Made by a program: the position numbers and the translations under genes. The notes under the pieces were generated by a model that saw only the letters and a list, made by a program, of their open reading frames with translations, did no database searches and was not told where the DNA came from. 64,000 bases of DNA, from the NCBI RefSeq assembly GCF_030268685.1, contig NZ_BSRQ01000015.1, positions 149,322 through 213,321 of the forward strand, written 5' to 3'. The stretch is from Microtetraspora sp. NBRC 13810. GTDB lineage: Bacteria > Actinomycetota > Actinomycetes > Streptosporangiales > Streptosporangiaceae. Below, in pieces: positions 17,131 to 27,230 of the stretch (within the stretch, counting starts at the first letter, position 1; each line of letters starts with the position of its first letter).

Positions 17131-17784
17131 ATGGACAACTTCCCGAGCGGCTACCGCGCGTCGAGATCCGAGCGTTTCAAGCGCGAGGGGGTCAACCTCA
17201 TCACCGGCGCCCTCGGCAGCGCCCTGGTGATGATCGGCATCGTGGCGGTCATGTGGGCGGTGGAGATCATCGACTACATCTCGCCCGCCGACCTCGACCT
17301 GTACGGCATAGTCGCCGGCGATCCCGACCACCTGTCCGGCATCCTCCTCGCGCCCTTCCTGCACGCGGGATTCGCGCACCTGATGGCCAACTCGCTGCCG
17401 CTCGCCATCCTGGGCTTCCTGGCCGCGATCCGGGGCATCGGCAGGTTTCTCGCGGCCAGCCTGATCATCATCCTGATCAGCGGGGCGGGGGTGTGGCTCA
17501 CCAGCGACCCGAGGTTCGTCACCGTGGGGGCCAGCGGGCTGGTCTTCGGCTACTTCGGCTATGTGGTGGCGCGCGGGCTGTTCGACCGGAGGATCTTCGA
17601 CATCGTGGTGGGCATCGGCGTCGCCATCGCCTACTACTCGCTCGTGTGGGGGCTGTTCCCGAACCAGGAGGGCATCTCCTGGCAGGGACACCTCTTCGGC
17701 CTCATCGGCGGCGTGGTGGCCGCGTGGGTGCTGCGCCGCAAGCGGGCCGTGCGCGGCTCAGACGTGCGCGCGCTCGGGTACTGA
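17131..17784 (+). CDS. Rhomboid family intramembrane serine protease
   Basis: A 217-residue polytopic membrane protein. It has the rhomboid HxxxN motif (FAHLMANSLPLAILG), the catalytic serine in GASGLVFGY, and the catalytic histidine in WQGHLFGLIGG within the last transmembrane helix. About six helices are predicted. It would cleave single-pass membrane proteins within the bilayer; the substrate is unknown. The 3' end overlaps the convergent YqhA-like gene by 27 bp, so the two mRNAs have complementary ends. Confidence 0.93.
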   Translation: MDNFPSGYRASRSERFKREGVNLITGALGSALVMIGIVAVMWAVEIIDYISPADLDLYGIVAGDPDHLSGILLAPFLHAGFAHLMANSLPLAILGFLAAIRGIGRFLAASLIIILISGAGVWLTSDPRFVTVGASGLVFGYFGYVVARGLFDRRIFDIVVGIGVAIAYYSLVWGLFPNQEGISWQGHLFGLIGGVVAAWVLRRKRAVRGSDVRALGY

Positions 17785-18351
17785 CGGGCGCAGCAGGCGG
17801 TCGATGAACGCCAGCCCGATCGCCGAGATGACGAACGTCAGGTGGATCAGCGTCTGCCACATGAGGTTCTTGGAGTCACTGCTGTCGGCCTTGATGAAGC
17901 TGAGTAAAAGGTGCACCGACGAAATGCCGATGATCGCGGTGGCCAGCTTCACCTTGAGCACGTTGGCGTTCACATGGGAGAGCCAGTCGGGCTCGTCGGG
18001 GTGGCCGTTGAGCCTTATCTTCGACACGAAGGTCTCGTAACCGCCCACGATCACCATGATCAGCAGGTTGGAGATCATCACGACGTCGATCAGTCCCAGC
18101 ACGGCCAGCATCACCGCCACCTCGGGTTTGAACTCCGAGGGCAGCGTGCTGTACACGATGTTGTGGATGAGATGACAGAGCTCCACCATGAACTGGTAGA
18201 CGTAGACGCCCTGCGCCACGATGAGACCCAGATAGAGCGGCACCTGGAGCCACCGGCTGGCGAACATGAGATAGCCCAGGCTGCGCGCTTGGGCGGGGGC
18301 GGGGCGCAATCCGGTCGCCGCCCTCCATTCCGCCACCGTGCTGAAGCTCAC
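17758..18351 (-). CDS. YqhA (UPF0114) family membrane protein
   Basis: A 197-residue protein with four hydrophobic helices, starting at GTG 18351 after GGGAGGT. The segment SRWLQVPLYLGLIVAQGVY and the central LGLIDVVMISNLLIMVIVGG followed by YETFVS match the YqhA/TIGR00645 family of small integral membrane proteins. Some relatives are annotated as transporters, but the function is not established. It converges on, and overlaps by 27 bp, the rhomboid gene. No operon partner is evident. Confidence 0.85.
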   Translation of the reverse strand: MSFSTVAEWRAATGLRPAPAQARSLGYLMFASRWLQVPLYLGLIVAQGVYVYQFMVELCHLIHNIVYSTLPSEFKPEVAVMLAVLGLIDVVMISNLLIMVIVGGYETFVSKIRLNGHPDEPDWLSHVNANVLKVKLATAIIGISSVHLLLSFIKADSSDSKNLMWQTLIHLTFVISAIGLAFIDRLLRPSVPERAHV

Positions 18352-18487
18352 GTCTTGACCTCCCGTCAGACTCTTCAGTCAACTCGCTGCGAGAGCAAAC
18401 TCTAATCAGGTTCCGCGCCGGAGGGCACGGAACCTGTAAGACCGAGTCAACGGAGAGTAATCGGCGGGCGGCGATTCGCCCCTATCG

Positions 18488-19694
<1,207 letters not shown>

Positions 19695-19709
19695 CACCCG
19701 GTACCCGGG

Positions 19710-20816
19710 TCAGTGCTTGCCGACGACCTCGGCCGCACCCGGAACTTCGTTGACCGACCGCTGCGGCGGGCCCACGTACCTCGCGCTGGGGCGAACGAGC
19801 CTGCCCGTGCGCTTCTGCTCCAGGATGTGCGCGGCCCAGCCCGCGGTGCGGGCGCAGGTGAACATCGAGGTGAACATGTGCGGGGGGACCTCGGCGAAGT
19901 CCAGCATGATCGCGGCCCAGAACTCCACGTTGGTCGCGAGCACGCGGTCCGGCTTGCGCGCCTGGAGCTCGGCCAGGGCGGCCTTCTCCAGGGCCGCGGC
20001 CACCTCGTAGCGCGGCGCGCCCAGCTCCTTGGCGGTGTGCCGGAGCACGCGGGCGCGCGGGTCCTCGGCGCGGTAGACGCGGTGGCCGAAGCCCATGAGA
20101 CGCTCGCCGCTGTCGAGCGCCTGCTTCACGTAGGTCTCGGCGCTGCCGATGCGCTCGACCTCTTCGATCATGTGCAGCACGCGGGCGGGGGCCCCGCCGT
20201 GCAGCGGGCCCGACATGGCGCCCACCGCGCCGGACAGCGCGGCGGCGACGTCGGCGCCGGTGGAGGCGATGACCCTGGCGGTGAACGTGGAGGCGTTCAT
20301 GCCGTGCTCGGCGGCCGAGGTCCAGTAGGCGTCGATGGCCTTGACGTGGCTGGGGTCGGGCTCTCCGCGCCAGCGGATCATGAAGCGCTCGACGATGCTC
20401 TGGGCCTCGTCCACGCGGCGCTGGGGGACCATCGGCAGGCCGAGGCCGCGCGCGGACTGGGCGACGAAGCTGAGGGCGGTCACACTGGCCCGTGCGAGGT
20501 CATCGCGGGCCTGTGCCTCGTCGATGTCGTGCAGCTGGCCGAAGCCGTACGCCGGGGCCAGCATGGCCAGCGCGCTCTGCACGTCGACGCGGATGTCGCC
20601 GGAATGGACGGGGATGGGGTAGGGCTCAGCCGGGGGGAGGCCCGGCTGGAACTTGTTGTCGACCAGCAGGCCCCAGACGTGGCCGAAGGAAACCCGGCCG
20701 ACCAGCTCTTCGATATCGACGCCCCGATATCGCAGGGCGCCCCCTTCTTTGTCCGGTTCCGCGATCTCCGTCTCGAAGGCCACCACGCCTTCGAGCCCGG
20801 GTTTGAAGTCGGACAT
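19710..20816 (-). CDS. citA: Citrate synthase (type 2, actinobacterial)
   Basis: A 368-residue enzyme condensing oxaloacetate and acetyl-CoA. It starts at ATG 20816 behind GGGAGG. The two active-site histidines are visible in MSGPLHGGAPARV and LMGFGHRVYRAEDPRA, and the catalytic Asp in AIMLDFAEVPPHMF. The YRGVDIEELVG stretch near residue 30 is standard. It is shorter than E. coli GltA and matches actinobacterial CitA. It is transcribed away from pdxH; a possible operator lies in the 169-bp divergent region. Confidence 0.93.
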   Translation of the reverse strand: MSDFKPGLEGVVAFETEIAEPDKEGGALRYRGVDIEELVGRVSFGHVWGLLVDNKFQPGLPPAEPYPIPVHSGDIRVDVQSALAMLAPAYGFGQLHDIDEAQARDDLARASVTALSFVAQSARGLGLPMVPQRRVDEAQSIVERFMIRWRGEPDPSHVKAIDAYWTSAAEHGMNASTFTARVIASTGADVAAALSGAVGAMSGPLHGGAPARVLHMIEEVERIGSAETYVKQALDSGERLMGFGHRVYRAEDPRARVLRHTAKELGAPRYEVAAALEKAALAELQARKPDRVLATNVEFWAAIMLDFAEVPPHMFTSMFTCARTAGWAAHILEQKRTGRLVRPSARYVGPPQRSVNEVPGAAEVVGKH

Positions 20817-20848
20817 TCTCGGCCGCCTCCCTTTCTTGAAGTCAAAGC

Positions 20849-20863
20849 CTTGATGTCGAGATA
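20849..20863. promoter_or_regulatory. Imperfect palindrome upstream of citrate synthase
   Basis: CTTGATGTCGAGATA at 20849-20863 has CTTGA/TCGAG half-sites differing at one position, 33 bp upstream of the citA start. A related sequence (TTGAAGTCAA) sits just beside it at 20836-20845. The pair could be an operator for citA. The regulator is not identified. Confidence 0.3.
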
Positions 20864-20985
20864 CCGGCGGGTCTTATTCAACCCCCTGCCTGGGGGAGAC
20901 TTGTTGCCGGACCCGCCGAAACGCGAAACTCCCTGGTGGGGGGTGTCGCGACAGGAGCATGCCAGGACCGGGAGAATGGTGTCCC

Positions 20986-21639
20986 GTGGACGCCGTATCG
21001 CCCCTGCCCCGGTTGGCGGGGCTCCGCCGTACGTACGAAGGTCTGCCCTTGCTTGAGGCGGACCTCGCACCCGACCCGTTGACGCAGTTCCTCGCCTGGT
21101 TCGACGAGGCGGTGGCCGCGGGGTTGCCCGAGCCTAACGCCATGGTGGTGGCCACGAGCTCCGCGGGGGGCCGTCCGACCGCGAGGACCGTGCTGCTCAA
21201 GGACTGCTCGCCCGAGGGTTTCGTCTTCTACACCAACTACGAGTCGCGCAAGGGCCGCGACCTGCGGGAGAACCCGCAGGCGTCGCTGCTCTTCCCCTGG
21301 CATCCCATCCGCCGCCAGGTCCGGGTGGAAGGCCGGGTGGTACGGCTGTCGCGCGAGCAGTCGGCCGCGTACTTCAACTCGCGGCCCTACCCTTCGCGGA
21401 TCGGCGCCTGGGCCTCGCGGCAGTCGGCCGTGGTCGGCTCCAGGGAGGACCTGGACCGGCGCTACGAGGAGCTGACGCGGCGCTGGCCGGAGGAGCCGCC
21501 GGTGCCCGACTTCTGGGGCGGTTTCCGGGTGATCCCGGCGGAGGTGGAGTTCTGGCAGGGGCAGCTCGCCCGGATGCACGACCGGCTGCGCTATCGCCTG
21601 TCCGGTTCCGAGTGGATCGTCGAACGCCTGGCGCCCTGA
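20986..21639 (+). CDS. pdxH: Pyridoxine/pyridoxamine 5'-phosphate oxidase
   Basis: An FMN enzyme of vitamin B6 metabolism, oxidising PNP or PMP to PLP. Recognisable elements are LRRTYEGLPLLEADLAPDPL, PTARTVLLKDCSPEGFVFYT (FMN contact), YESRKGRDLRENP, the WHPIRRQVRVEGRV segment, and the C-terminal EFWQGQLARMHDRLRY with the PLP-binding Arg-x-His-like region. GTG at 20986 (217 residues) is preferred because GGGAG lies 11 bases upstream; ATG at 20959 is possible but its AGGAG is only one base away. It is divergent from citA. Confidence 0.92.
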   Translation: MDAVSPLPRLAGLRRTYEGLPLLEADLAPDPLTQFLAWFDEAVAAGLPEPNAMVVATSSAGGRPTARTVLLKDCSPEGFVFYTNYESRKGRDLRENPQASLLFPWHPIRRQVRVEGRVVRLSREQSAAYFNSRPYPSRIGAWASRQSAVVGSREDLDRRYEELTRRWPEEPPVPDFWGGFRVIPAEVEFWQGQLARMHDRLRYRLSGSEWIVERLAP

Positions 21640-21715
21640 CCCCGTTGTCCCCTTTGGCCCGATCACATGGTTCCCTTTTGGGGTATTTGTTCGGGCCAGT
21701 GTAGGGAGTTGGCGC

Positions 21716-22963
21716 ATGCCTGGGGGCCTGTGGAGCCGGATCGCCGTGGACACGACCCCCCTGAAGATCCTCGACTACCGGCGCCTGTGGGCCGGCCAGG
21801 GCATCTCCTTCATCGGCTTCCAGCTCACCACGGTCGCGGTCAGCGCCCAGATGTACGAGATCACCGCGTCGTCCTTCTGGGTGGGCATGCTCGGCCCGGC
21901 GACGCTCGTCCCGCTGGTGGTCTTCGGGCTGTGGGGCGGCGCGGTCGCCGACGCGGTGGACCGCCGCCGGCTGCTCATCTACGGCTCGCTGCTCGCCTGG
22001 GTCGCCACGGCCGCGCTGATGGTGCACGCCGCGCTGGGCATCGACAGCGTCGGCCTCCTGCTCGTCATCGTGGCCCTGCACTCCACCGGGTTCGCGGTCA
22101 CCGGCCCGACCCGCGGCGCCATCGTGCCCAGGCTGGTGCCCGCCGAGCAGGTGCCCGCGGCCAACACGCTCAGCTTCCTGGTCAGCAACGCGGGCTCGGT
22201 CGCCGGGCCGCTGATCGCCGGCGTGGTACTGGCCACCGGCGGCTACGCCACCGCCTACCTCATCGACACCGTGCTCTTCGCCGCCGGTTTCTACGCCGCC
22301 GTGCGGCTCCCCGCGCTGCCGCCCCTCAACGAGACCCCGGCCAGGCCGGGCCTGCGCGCCGTCGTCGAAGGGCTGCGGTTCATCGCCGGGCACCCCGTGG
22401 TGCTGATGTCGTTCGTGGTGGACATCATCGCCATGGCGTTCGCGCTGCCCCGCGCGCTCTTCCCCGAGTACACCGCCGAGCACTTCGGCGGCTCCCCCGT
22501 CGCCTTCGGCTGGCTGTCGGCGAGCATCGCCATCGGCTCCGTCGCCGGCGGCCTCATGTCCGGCTGGGTGGGCAGGGTGCGCAACCAGGGACGCGCCCTC
22601 ACCCTCGTCATCGCGGTGTGGGGGCTGTCGGTGGCCGCCGCCGGGCTGTCCAGGGAACTGTGGCTCATGGTCGCCCTGCTCGCCGTGGGCGGCGCCGCGG
22701 ACCTCGTCTCGTCGGTCTGGCGGCAGACGATCCTGCAGACCTACGCCCCCGACGACATGCGCGGCCGGCTCCAGGGCGTCTTCTATGTGGTGGTGGCGGG
22801 CGGCCCGCGCCTGGGCGACCTGCGGGCCGGCGCGACCGCGGCCGTGGTCGGCGTCGTGCCCGCCTGGGTGGGCGGCGGCGTGGCGGCGGCCGTGCTCGTG
22901 GTCGCCGCGGGGCTCGCCGTACCGGCCTTCTGGACGTACCGGCCCGAGCGGCTCCGGCCGTGA
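21716..22963 (+). CDS. MFS exporter, EntS-like
   Basis: A 415-residue transporter with twelve predicted helices, starting at ATG 21716 after GGGAG. The opening LKILDYRRLWAGQGISFIGFQLTTVAVSAQMYEIT and the loop ADAVDRRRLLIYGS match the enterobactin-exporter (EntS/YbdA) branch of the major facilitator superfamily, which exports siderophores or drugs by proton antiport. There is no siderophore biosynthesis gene nearby. The next gene encodes an iron-type DtxR regulator, which loosely supports a link to metal homeostasis. Substrate unknown. Confidence 0.85.
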   Translation: MPGGLWSRIAVDTTPLKILDYRRLWAGQGISFIGFQLTTVAVSAQMYEITASSFWVGMLGPATLVPLVVFGLWGGAVADAVDRRRLLIYGSLLAWVATAALMVHAALGIDSVGLLLVIVALHSTGFAVTGPTRGAIVPRLVPAEQVPAANTLSFLVSNAGSVAGPLIAGVVLATGGYATAYLIDTVLFAAGFYAAVRLPALPPLNETPARPGLRAVVEGLRFIAGHPVVLMSFVVDIIAMAFALPRALFPEYTAEHFGGSPVAFGWLSASIAIGSVAGGLMSGWVGRVRNQGRALTLVIAVWGLSVAAAGLSRELWLMVALLAVGGAADLVSSVWRQTILQTYAPDDMRGRLQGVFYVVVAGGPRLGDLRAGATAAVVGVVPAWVGGGVAAAVLVVAAGLAVPAFWTYRPERLRP

Positions 22964-23240
22964 TCGCTGAGTCGCCCCCGGGCGTACGGGAAACGCGTGG
23001 CGGGCGCACCTCGGCGAACACCGCGGGAACGGCCGCGCCATGTAGATCACAACATCGACAACCGGCCGCCGGGTGCCGTAATCCCGGTAGTGTGAACCCG
23101 GCAGGAACGAAACGCTCCGCGCCGGTGTTGCCGTTGTCAACCAGCTGGATCGTTCGTGCGATCGAATGGTTTTGTGCCCTCGGCATGTGGTCTCACTCCC
23201 AGGACGACGGGCGTAGCATCGAAAGTGGACGGGAGGAGCC
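22964..23240 (+). promoter_or_regulatory. Leader and promoter region of the DtxR-family gene
   Basis: A 277-bp gap between the exporter and the metal regulator with no credible ORF on either strand. It should contain the regulator's promoter. No confident -35/-10 pair and no clear DtxR/IdeR palindrome was identified. The last bases (GGGAGGAGCC) are a strong ribosome site that selects the TTG start at 23241. Confidence 0.4.
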
Positions 23241-23945
23241 TTGACCGCACACGGCCTGATCGACACGACGGAGATGTATCTCCGCACGATCTACGAGTTG
23301 GAAGAAGAGGGCATCGTCCCACTCCGGGCGCGCATCGCCGAGCGGCTGACGCAGAGCGGGCCGACGGTGAGTCAGACGGTCGCGCGGATGGAGCGCGACG
23401 GTCTGGTGCGAGTCGAGGGCGACCGTCACCTCACCATGACCGAGCTGGGCCGCGCGCTGGCGACCCGCGTCATGCGCAAGCACCGTCTCGCGGAGTGTCT
23501 GCTCATCCAGGTGATCGGCCTGCCCTGGGAAGAGGTGCACGTCGAGGCCTGCCGGTGGGAGCACGTGATGTCCGAGTCGGTGGAGGCCAGGCTGGTCACC
23601 CTGCTCGGCCACCCGACGATGTGCCCGCACGGCAACCCCATCCCCGGCCTGTCCGAGCTCGGCGTCAGCGACGCCGGGGACGACGCCGAGGACCCCGTGA
23701 TCGCGATGCTCGACGTGGCCGGCGCCAAGGGGCTGGCCGTCGTCGTGCGCCGAATTAGCGAACAAGTGCAAAGCGATCCTGCTGTGATGCTTAAACTCAA
23801 GCAAGTTGGGATACAACCCGGACGCGAGGTGACGCTCGCGGCGAGCGACGACGGTGTGCGGGTGACAGGTGACGACGAGACGGACAACTCTCTCGCGGAG
23901 CTACCGCGTGATGTTGCCGCGCACGTTTTTGTCTCCAAGCGCTGA
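23241..23945 (+). CDS. ideR: DtxR/IdeR family metal-dependent transcriptional repressor
   Basis: A 234-residue Fe(2+)-responsive repressor. TTG at 23241 is chosen because GGGAGGAG lies immediately upstream and the family N-terminus (GLIDTTEMYLRTIYELEEEG) follows. An HTH (AERLTQSGPTVSQTVARME) recognises DNA. The metal ligands known from DtxR are all conserved with a two-residue offset: Met12, Cys104, Glu107 and His108 at one site, and His81, Glu85 and His100 at the other. A C-terminal SH3-like FeoA domain follows (about residues 150-234). It probably controls iron uptake and siderophore genes elsewhere. Confidence 0.9.
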   Translation: MTAHGLIDTTEMYLRTIYELEEEGIVPLRARIAERLTQSGPTVSQTVARMERDGLVRVEGDRHLTMTELGRALATRVMRKHRLAECLLIQVIGLPWEEVHVEACRWEHVMSESVEARLVTLLGHPTMCPHGNPIPGLSELGVSDAGDDAEDPVIAMLDVAGAKGLAVVVRRISEQVQSDPAVMLKLKQVGIQPGREVTLAASDDGVRVTGDDETDNSLAELPRDVAAHVFVSKR

Positions 23946-24068
23946 CCTCGCCGCGACTGCTTGGTTGAATCCCATAGGGGAGCGCCCGGCCCACTCCCCG
24001 GCCGAGACTGCAGCAGGAGCGCCCGTGGTTCTTAACGCGCACGGTCACCGCCAAGAGGTGGTAACCGG

Positions 24069-26294
24069 ATGAAGCGCTGGGGGGATCTGTCACAGGATGC
24101 CACCGATCACCTGTCGCCCGGTTCCGTCCTGGACCACGCGGAGATGGCGGTGGTCGTCACCGACAGGTTCAGCAATCTCCTCTACTGGAACCCGTTCGCC
24201 GAGAAGCTGTTCGGCCGTCCCGGGCGGCACGGCCCGCGTGACCAGCCGGTGCTCTCCCTGGGGATCATGGAGCGGGACCACCCGCTGTCGGTGGAGCTCG
24301 CCAAGCACGTGCTCAAGGGCGGCGTGTGGGAGGGCACCGTAGACGTCCGGCGCGGCGACGGCACGATGATCTACGTCCGGGCCCAGGCCGTGCCGCTGCG
24401 GCACTCCTCGGGCTCGGTGACCGGCATCGTCATCACCGCCCGCGAGGCGATGCGCAGCAACGAGCGGGAGAAGGACCGCTTCGGCCTGCTGGAGCGCATC
24501 GGCGAGCGGCTGGCCGGATCGCTCTACGTCGAGGAGACCCTGAAGCGGGTCGCCGAGATGCTGGTCCCGCAGTTCGCCGACCACTGCTTCATCGAGCTGA
24601 TGGAGAACGACCGGCTCATCCGCCGGGTGTCCACCCACGTGCCCGGCTGGTCCCCGCCGCCCGGCACCTGGCTGCCGGTGGGCTCGGAGATCCGTTACCC
24701 CGCCGGGCATTACGTCGACGCCGCGCTGCGCCGCCAGGAGACCATCCTCGTCGAGGACTTCTCCCAGGTCAGCTACCCCGCGCCGAGCCCGGGCAGCGTG
24801 CGGCTGTCCGGCGAGATCGGCCTGACCTCGGCGATCGCCGCCCCGCTGGCCGTGCGCGGCGAGATCCTCGGCCTCATGTACCTCGGGCTGTCCAACCTGA
24901 CCGACCGGCGCAGCCCGCACTACGACGCCTTCGACCGCGACTTCGTCGGCGCCATCGCCACCCGCGTCGCCCTGGCCGTGGACAACGCGCTGCTCTTCGA
25001 GGAGGAGCGGCACACCGCCGAGTCCTTCCAGAAGTACCTGCTGCCCCGCGCCCTGCCCCAGCTCGACGGGCTGGACATCGCGGTGCGCTACTTCCCCGCC
25101 GCCCCGCTCGCCTCGCACGGGCAGGGCATCCAGACCCAGGTGGGCGGCGACTGGTACGACGTGATCCCGCTGTCCGCCGGCCGGGTCGGCATCGTCATCG
25201 GCGACGTCGAGGGCCGGGGCGCCAAGGCGGCGGCGGTCATGGGCCAGCTCCGCGCCGCGCTGCGCGCCTTCGCCCAGGACGACAAGTCGCCCGCCGACAT
25301 CCTCGCCAGGCTGGACGACTGGACCCGCATCGTGGCCGACCGGGGGAGCGGTGAGGCCGACGTCGACGGCCCGGCCATCGTGACCTGCCAGTACATGGTC
25401 TACGACGCCTGGTCCCGGCAGCTCTCCTTCGCCAACGCCGGGCACGCCCCGCCGCTGCTCCTCATCGACGGCGTCTGCCAGGAGCTGGAGATCTCCGAGG
25501 TGGGCCAGCCGCTCGGCGTGCACGCCAAGGGTCTGCCCGCCGACCTCGTCTACAAGGAGGAGACGCGCACGCTGCCGCCCGGCGCGGCGCTGCTCCTCTA
25601 CACCGACGGCCTGGTCGACCGCCGCCCCTCCCGTGACGCCGACGGCAACATGCCCGGCGAGGCGGAGACGCTCGGCGTGCTGTGCGACAAGCTCGCCAAG
25701 ATGCACACCGCGTCCGTCGAGCAGATCGCCGAGGCGGCCACCGCCGCGGTGCCCGGCGAGATCGACGACGACATGGCGATCCTGGTGATCCGCTCCAGCT
25801 CCACCGACCTCGACGTCGAGGAGCGCACCTTCCCCGCGCAGCCGATCATGGTGGGCGAGGCGCGGCGGATGGCTTCAGAGGCATTCTCCAGCTGGAACGT
25901 GCCGGAGGAGCGGGCCGAGCTGGCCTGCCTGCTCGTCTCCGAGGTCGTCACCAACGTCGTGCTGCACGCCGCCGCCGCGAGCACTCCGCGCCGGGGGCTG
26001 GCGATGGAGGGCCCGCCGCTGCCGTTCGAGGACCCGTGGGATCTTCCCGAGCTGGAGGAAGCGGAGACCGTGGGCGAGAAGGAGTTCATCCTCCGCCTGC
26101 GCCGGGGCAGGGACGCCGTCTGGGTCGAGGTGTTCGACCAGGATCTCCGCCTGCCGCGCATCCGCAGCGCGGGGGAGAACGACGAGGGCGGCCGCGGCCT
26201 CTACCTCGTGGACCAGCTCGCCCGCCGCTGGGGTTCGCGCCCCACCAGGGAGGGCAAGGCCGTCTGGTTCGAGATCCCCACCCGTTCCCGCTGA
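24069..26294 (+). CDS. PAS-GAF-PP2C-HATPase protein (SpoIIE/RsbU-type phosphatase with kinase-like domain)
   Basis: A 741-residue soluble signalling protein. Residues about 15-125 are a PAS domain (AEMAVVVTDRFSNLLYWNPFAEKLFG); about 150-305 a GAF domain; about 330-570 a PP2C-like SpoIIE phosphatase with metal motifs GGDWYDVIPL, GDVEGRG and EIDDDMAILVIR; and about 590-740 an HATPase_c anti-sigma-kinase fold (LVSEVVTNVVLHA and DEGGRGLYLVDQLA). Such proteins dephosphorylate STAS antagonists and may phosphorylate them too, releasing sigma factors in response to stress or ligand. It is a single gene with a 123-bp leader; targets may lie elsewhere. Confidence 0.92.
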   Translation: MKRWGDLSQDATDHLSPGSVLDHAEMAVVVTDRFSNLLYWNPFAEKLFGRPGRHGPRDQPVLSLGIMERDHPLSVELAKHVLKGGVWEGTVDVRRGDGTMIYVRAQAVPLRHSSGSVTGIVITAREAMRSNEREKDRFGLLERIGERLAGSLYVEETLKRVAEMLVPQFADHCFIELMENDRLIRRVSTHVPGWSPPPGTWLPVGSEIRYPAGHYVDAALRRQETILVEDFSQVSYPAPSPGSVRLSGEIGLTSAIAAPLAVRGEILGLMYLGLSNLTDRRSPHYDAFDRDFVGAIATRVALAVDNALLFEEERHTAESFQKYLLPRALPQLDGLDIAVRYFPAAPLASHGQGIQTQVGGDWYDVIPLSAGRVGIVIGDVEGRGAKAAAVMGQLRAALRAFAQDDKSPADILARLDDWTRIVADRGSGEADVDGPAIVTCQYMVYDAWSRQLSFANAGHAPPLLLIDGVCQELEISEVGQPLGVHAKGLPADLVYKEETRTLPPGAALLLYTDGLVDRRPSRDADGNMPGEAETLGVLCDKLAKMHTASVEQIAEAATAAVPGEIDDDMAILVIRSSSTDLDVEERTFPAQPIMVGEARRMASEAFSSWNVPEERAELACLLVSEVVTNVVLHAAAASTPRRGLAMEGPPLPFEDPWDLPELEEAETVGEKEFILRLRRGRDAVWVEVFDQDLRLPRIRSAGENDEGGRGLYLVDQLARRWGSRPTREGKAVWFEIPTRSR

Positions 26295-26397
26295 TCCGGG
26301 ACCGTCTGGGCCGGGCCGGCTGAGCGGGGCCGCCGCCTGGGGTTCCAGGCGGGCGTCGGTGGTAGGCAGCGGCGGGGATCGGTGCTTGACTCGGATT

Positions 26398-27195
26398 ATG
26401 GAGCTGACCTACGAACGTCGTGGTCACGGCCCGCCGCTGGTCCTGCTGCACGGGATCGGGCACCACTGGCAGGCGTGGGCGCCGGTGCTGGACCGGCTCG
26501 CCGCCGCGCATGACGTCATCGCCGTGGACCTGCCCGGGTTCGGCGGCTCACCGCCGCTGCCGCCCGGCACGCCGTACACCGCGGAGGCGATGGCCGACGC
26601 GATCGACGCGTTCTGCACCCGGCTGGGCGTGCGCGAGCCGGACGTGGCGGGCAACTCCTTCGGCGGGTACGTCGCCCTTGAGCTGGCCTCGCGCGGGGTG
26701 ATCAGGACCGCCGCGGCGCTGTCGCCCGCCGGGTTCTGGTCCGAGCCCGAACTGGTCTACGCGCGGGCGGTGCTGAAGCTGCTGCGCTCGGCCACGAGCA
26801 CCATGCCGCCCGGCCGCAGGGCCGCCGTCGCCGAGTCCCCCCTGGGGCGGATCCTGTCGCACGGCCTCCTGGTCGCGCACCCGTCGAAGCTGAGCCCCCA
26901 GGCGGTGACGGACGCGGCCCAGGCGCTGCGCGAGTCCCGGGGGTTCGACCAGACGCTCGACTCCTTCGTCTGGATGATGCCGCCCGCGCCGCCCAAGGTG
27001 CCGGTCACCATCGCCTGGGGCGAGCGCGACCGCCTGCTGCTGCGCCGCCAGGCCGTACGGGCCGCGCGGTGGTCCGGGCAGCGGGTCAAGCTGCTGAAGG
27101 GGTGCGGCCACGTGCCGATGAGCGACGATCCCGCACTGGTCGCCCGGGTGCTGCACGAGGCCACCCTGCCCGGCGCACCCGAAACGGCGGACTGA
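26398..27195 (+). CDS. Alpha/beta hydrolase
   Basis: A 265-residue alpha/beta-fold hydrolase. ATG at 26398 places the family N-terminus MELTYERRGHGPPLVLLHG correctly; an upstream in-frame start at 26359 only adds unrelated residues. The oxyanion HG motif (LLHGIGHHW), the nucleophile elbow GNSFGGY and the catalytic His in KGCGHVPMSDDP are clear, and an acid is likely in WGERDRLLL. Relatives act on esters or cyclic diketones; the substrate is unknown. It converges on the aldo/keto reductase gene with 35 bp between stops. Confidence 0.88.
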   Translation: MELTYERRGHGPPLVLLHGIGHHWQAWAPVLDRLAAAHDVIAVDLPGFGGSPPLPPGTPYTAEAMADAIDAFCTRLGVREPDVAGNSFGGYVALELASRGVIRTAAALSPAGFWSEPELVYARAVLKLLRSATSTMPPGRRAAVAESPLGRILSHGLLVAHPSKLSPQAVTDAAQALRESRGFDQTLDSFVWMMPPAPPKVPVTIAWGERDRLLLRRQAVRAARWSGQRVKLLKGCGHVPMSDDPALVARVLHEATLPGAPETAD

Positions 27196-27230
27196 CCCCG
27201 TGGGCCGAGCGGGCGTGGGCCGGTCCGGCC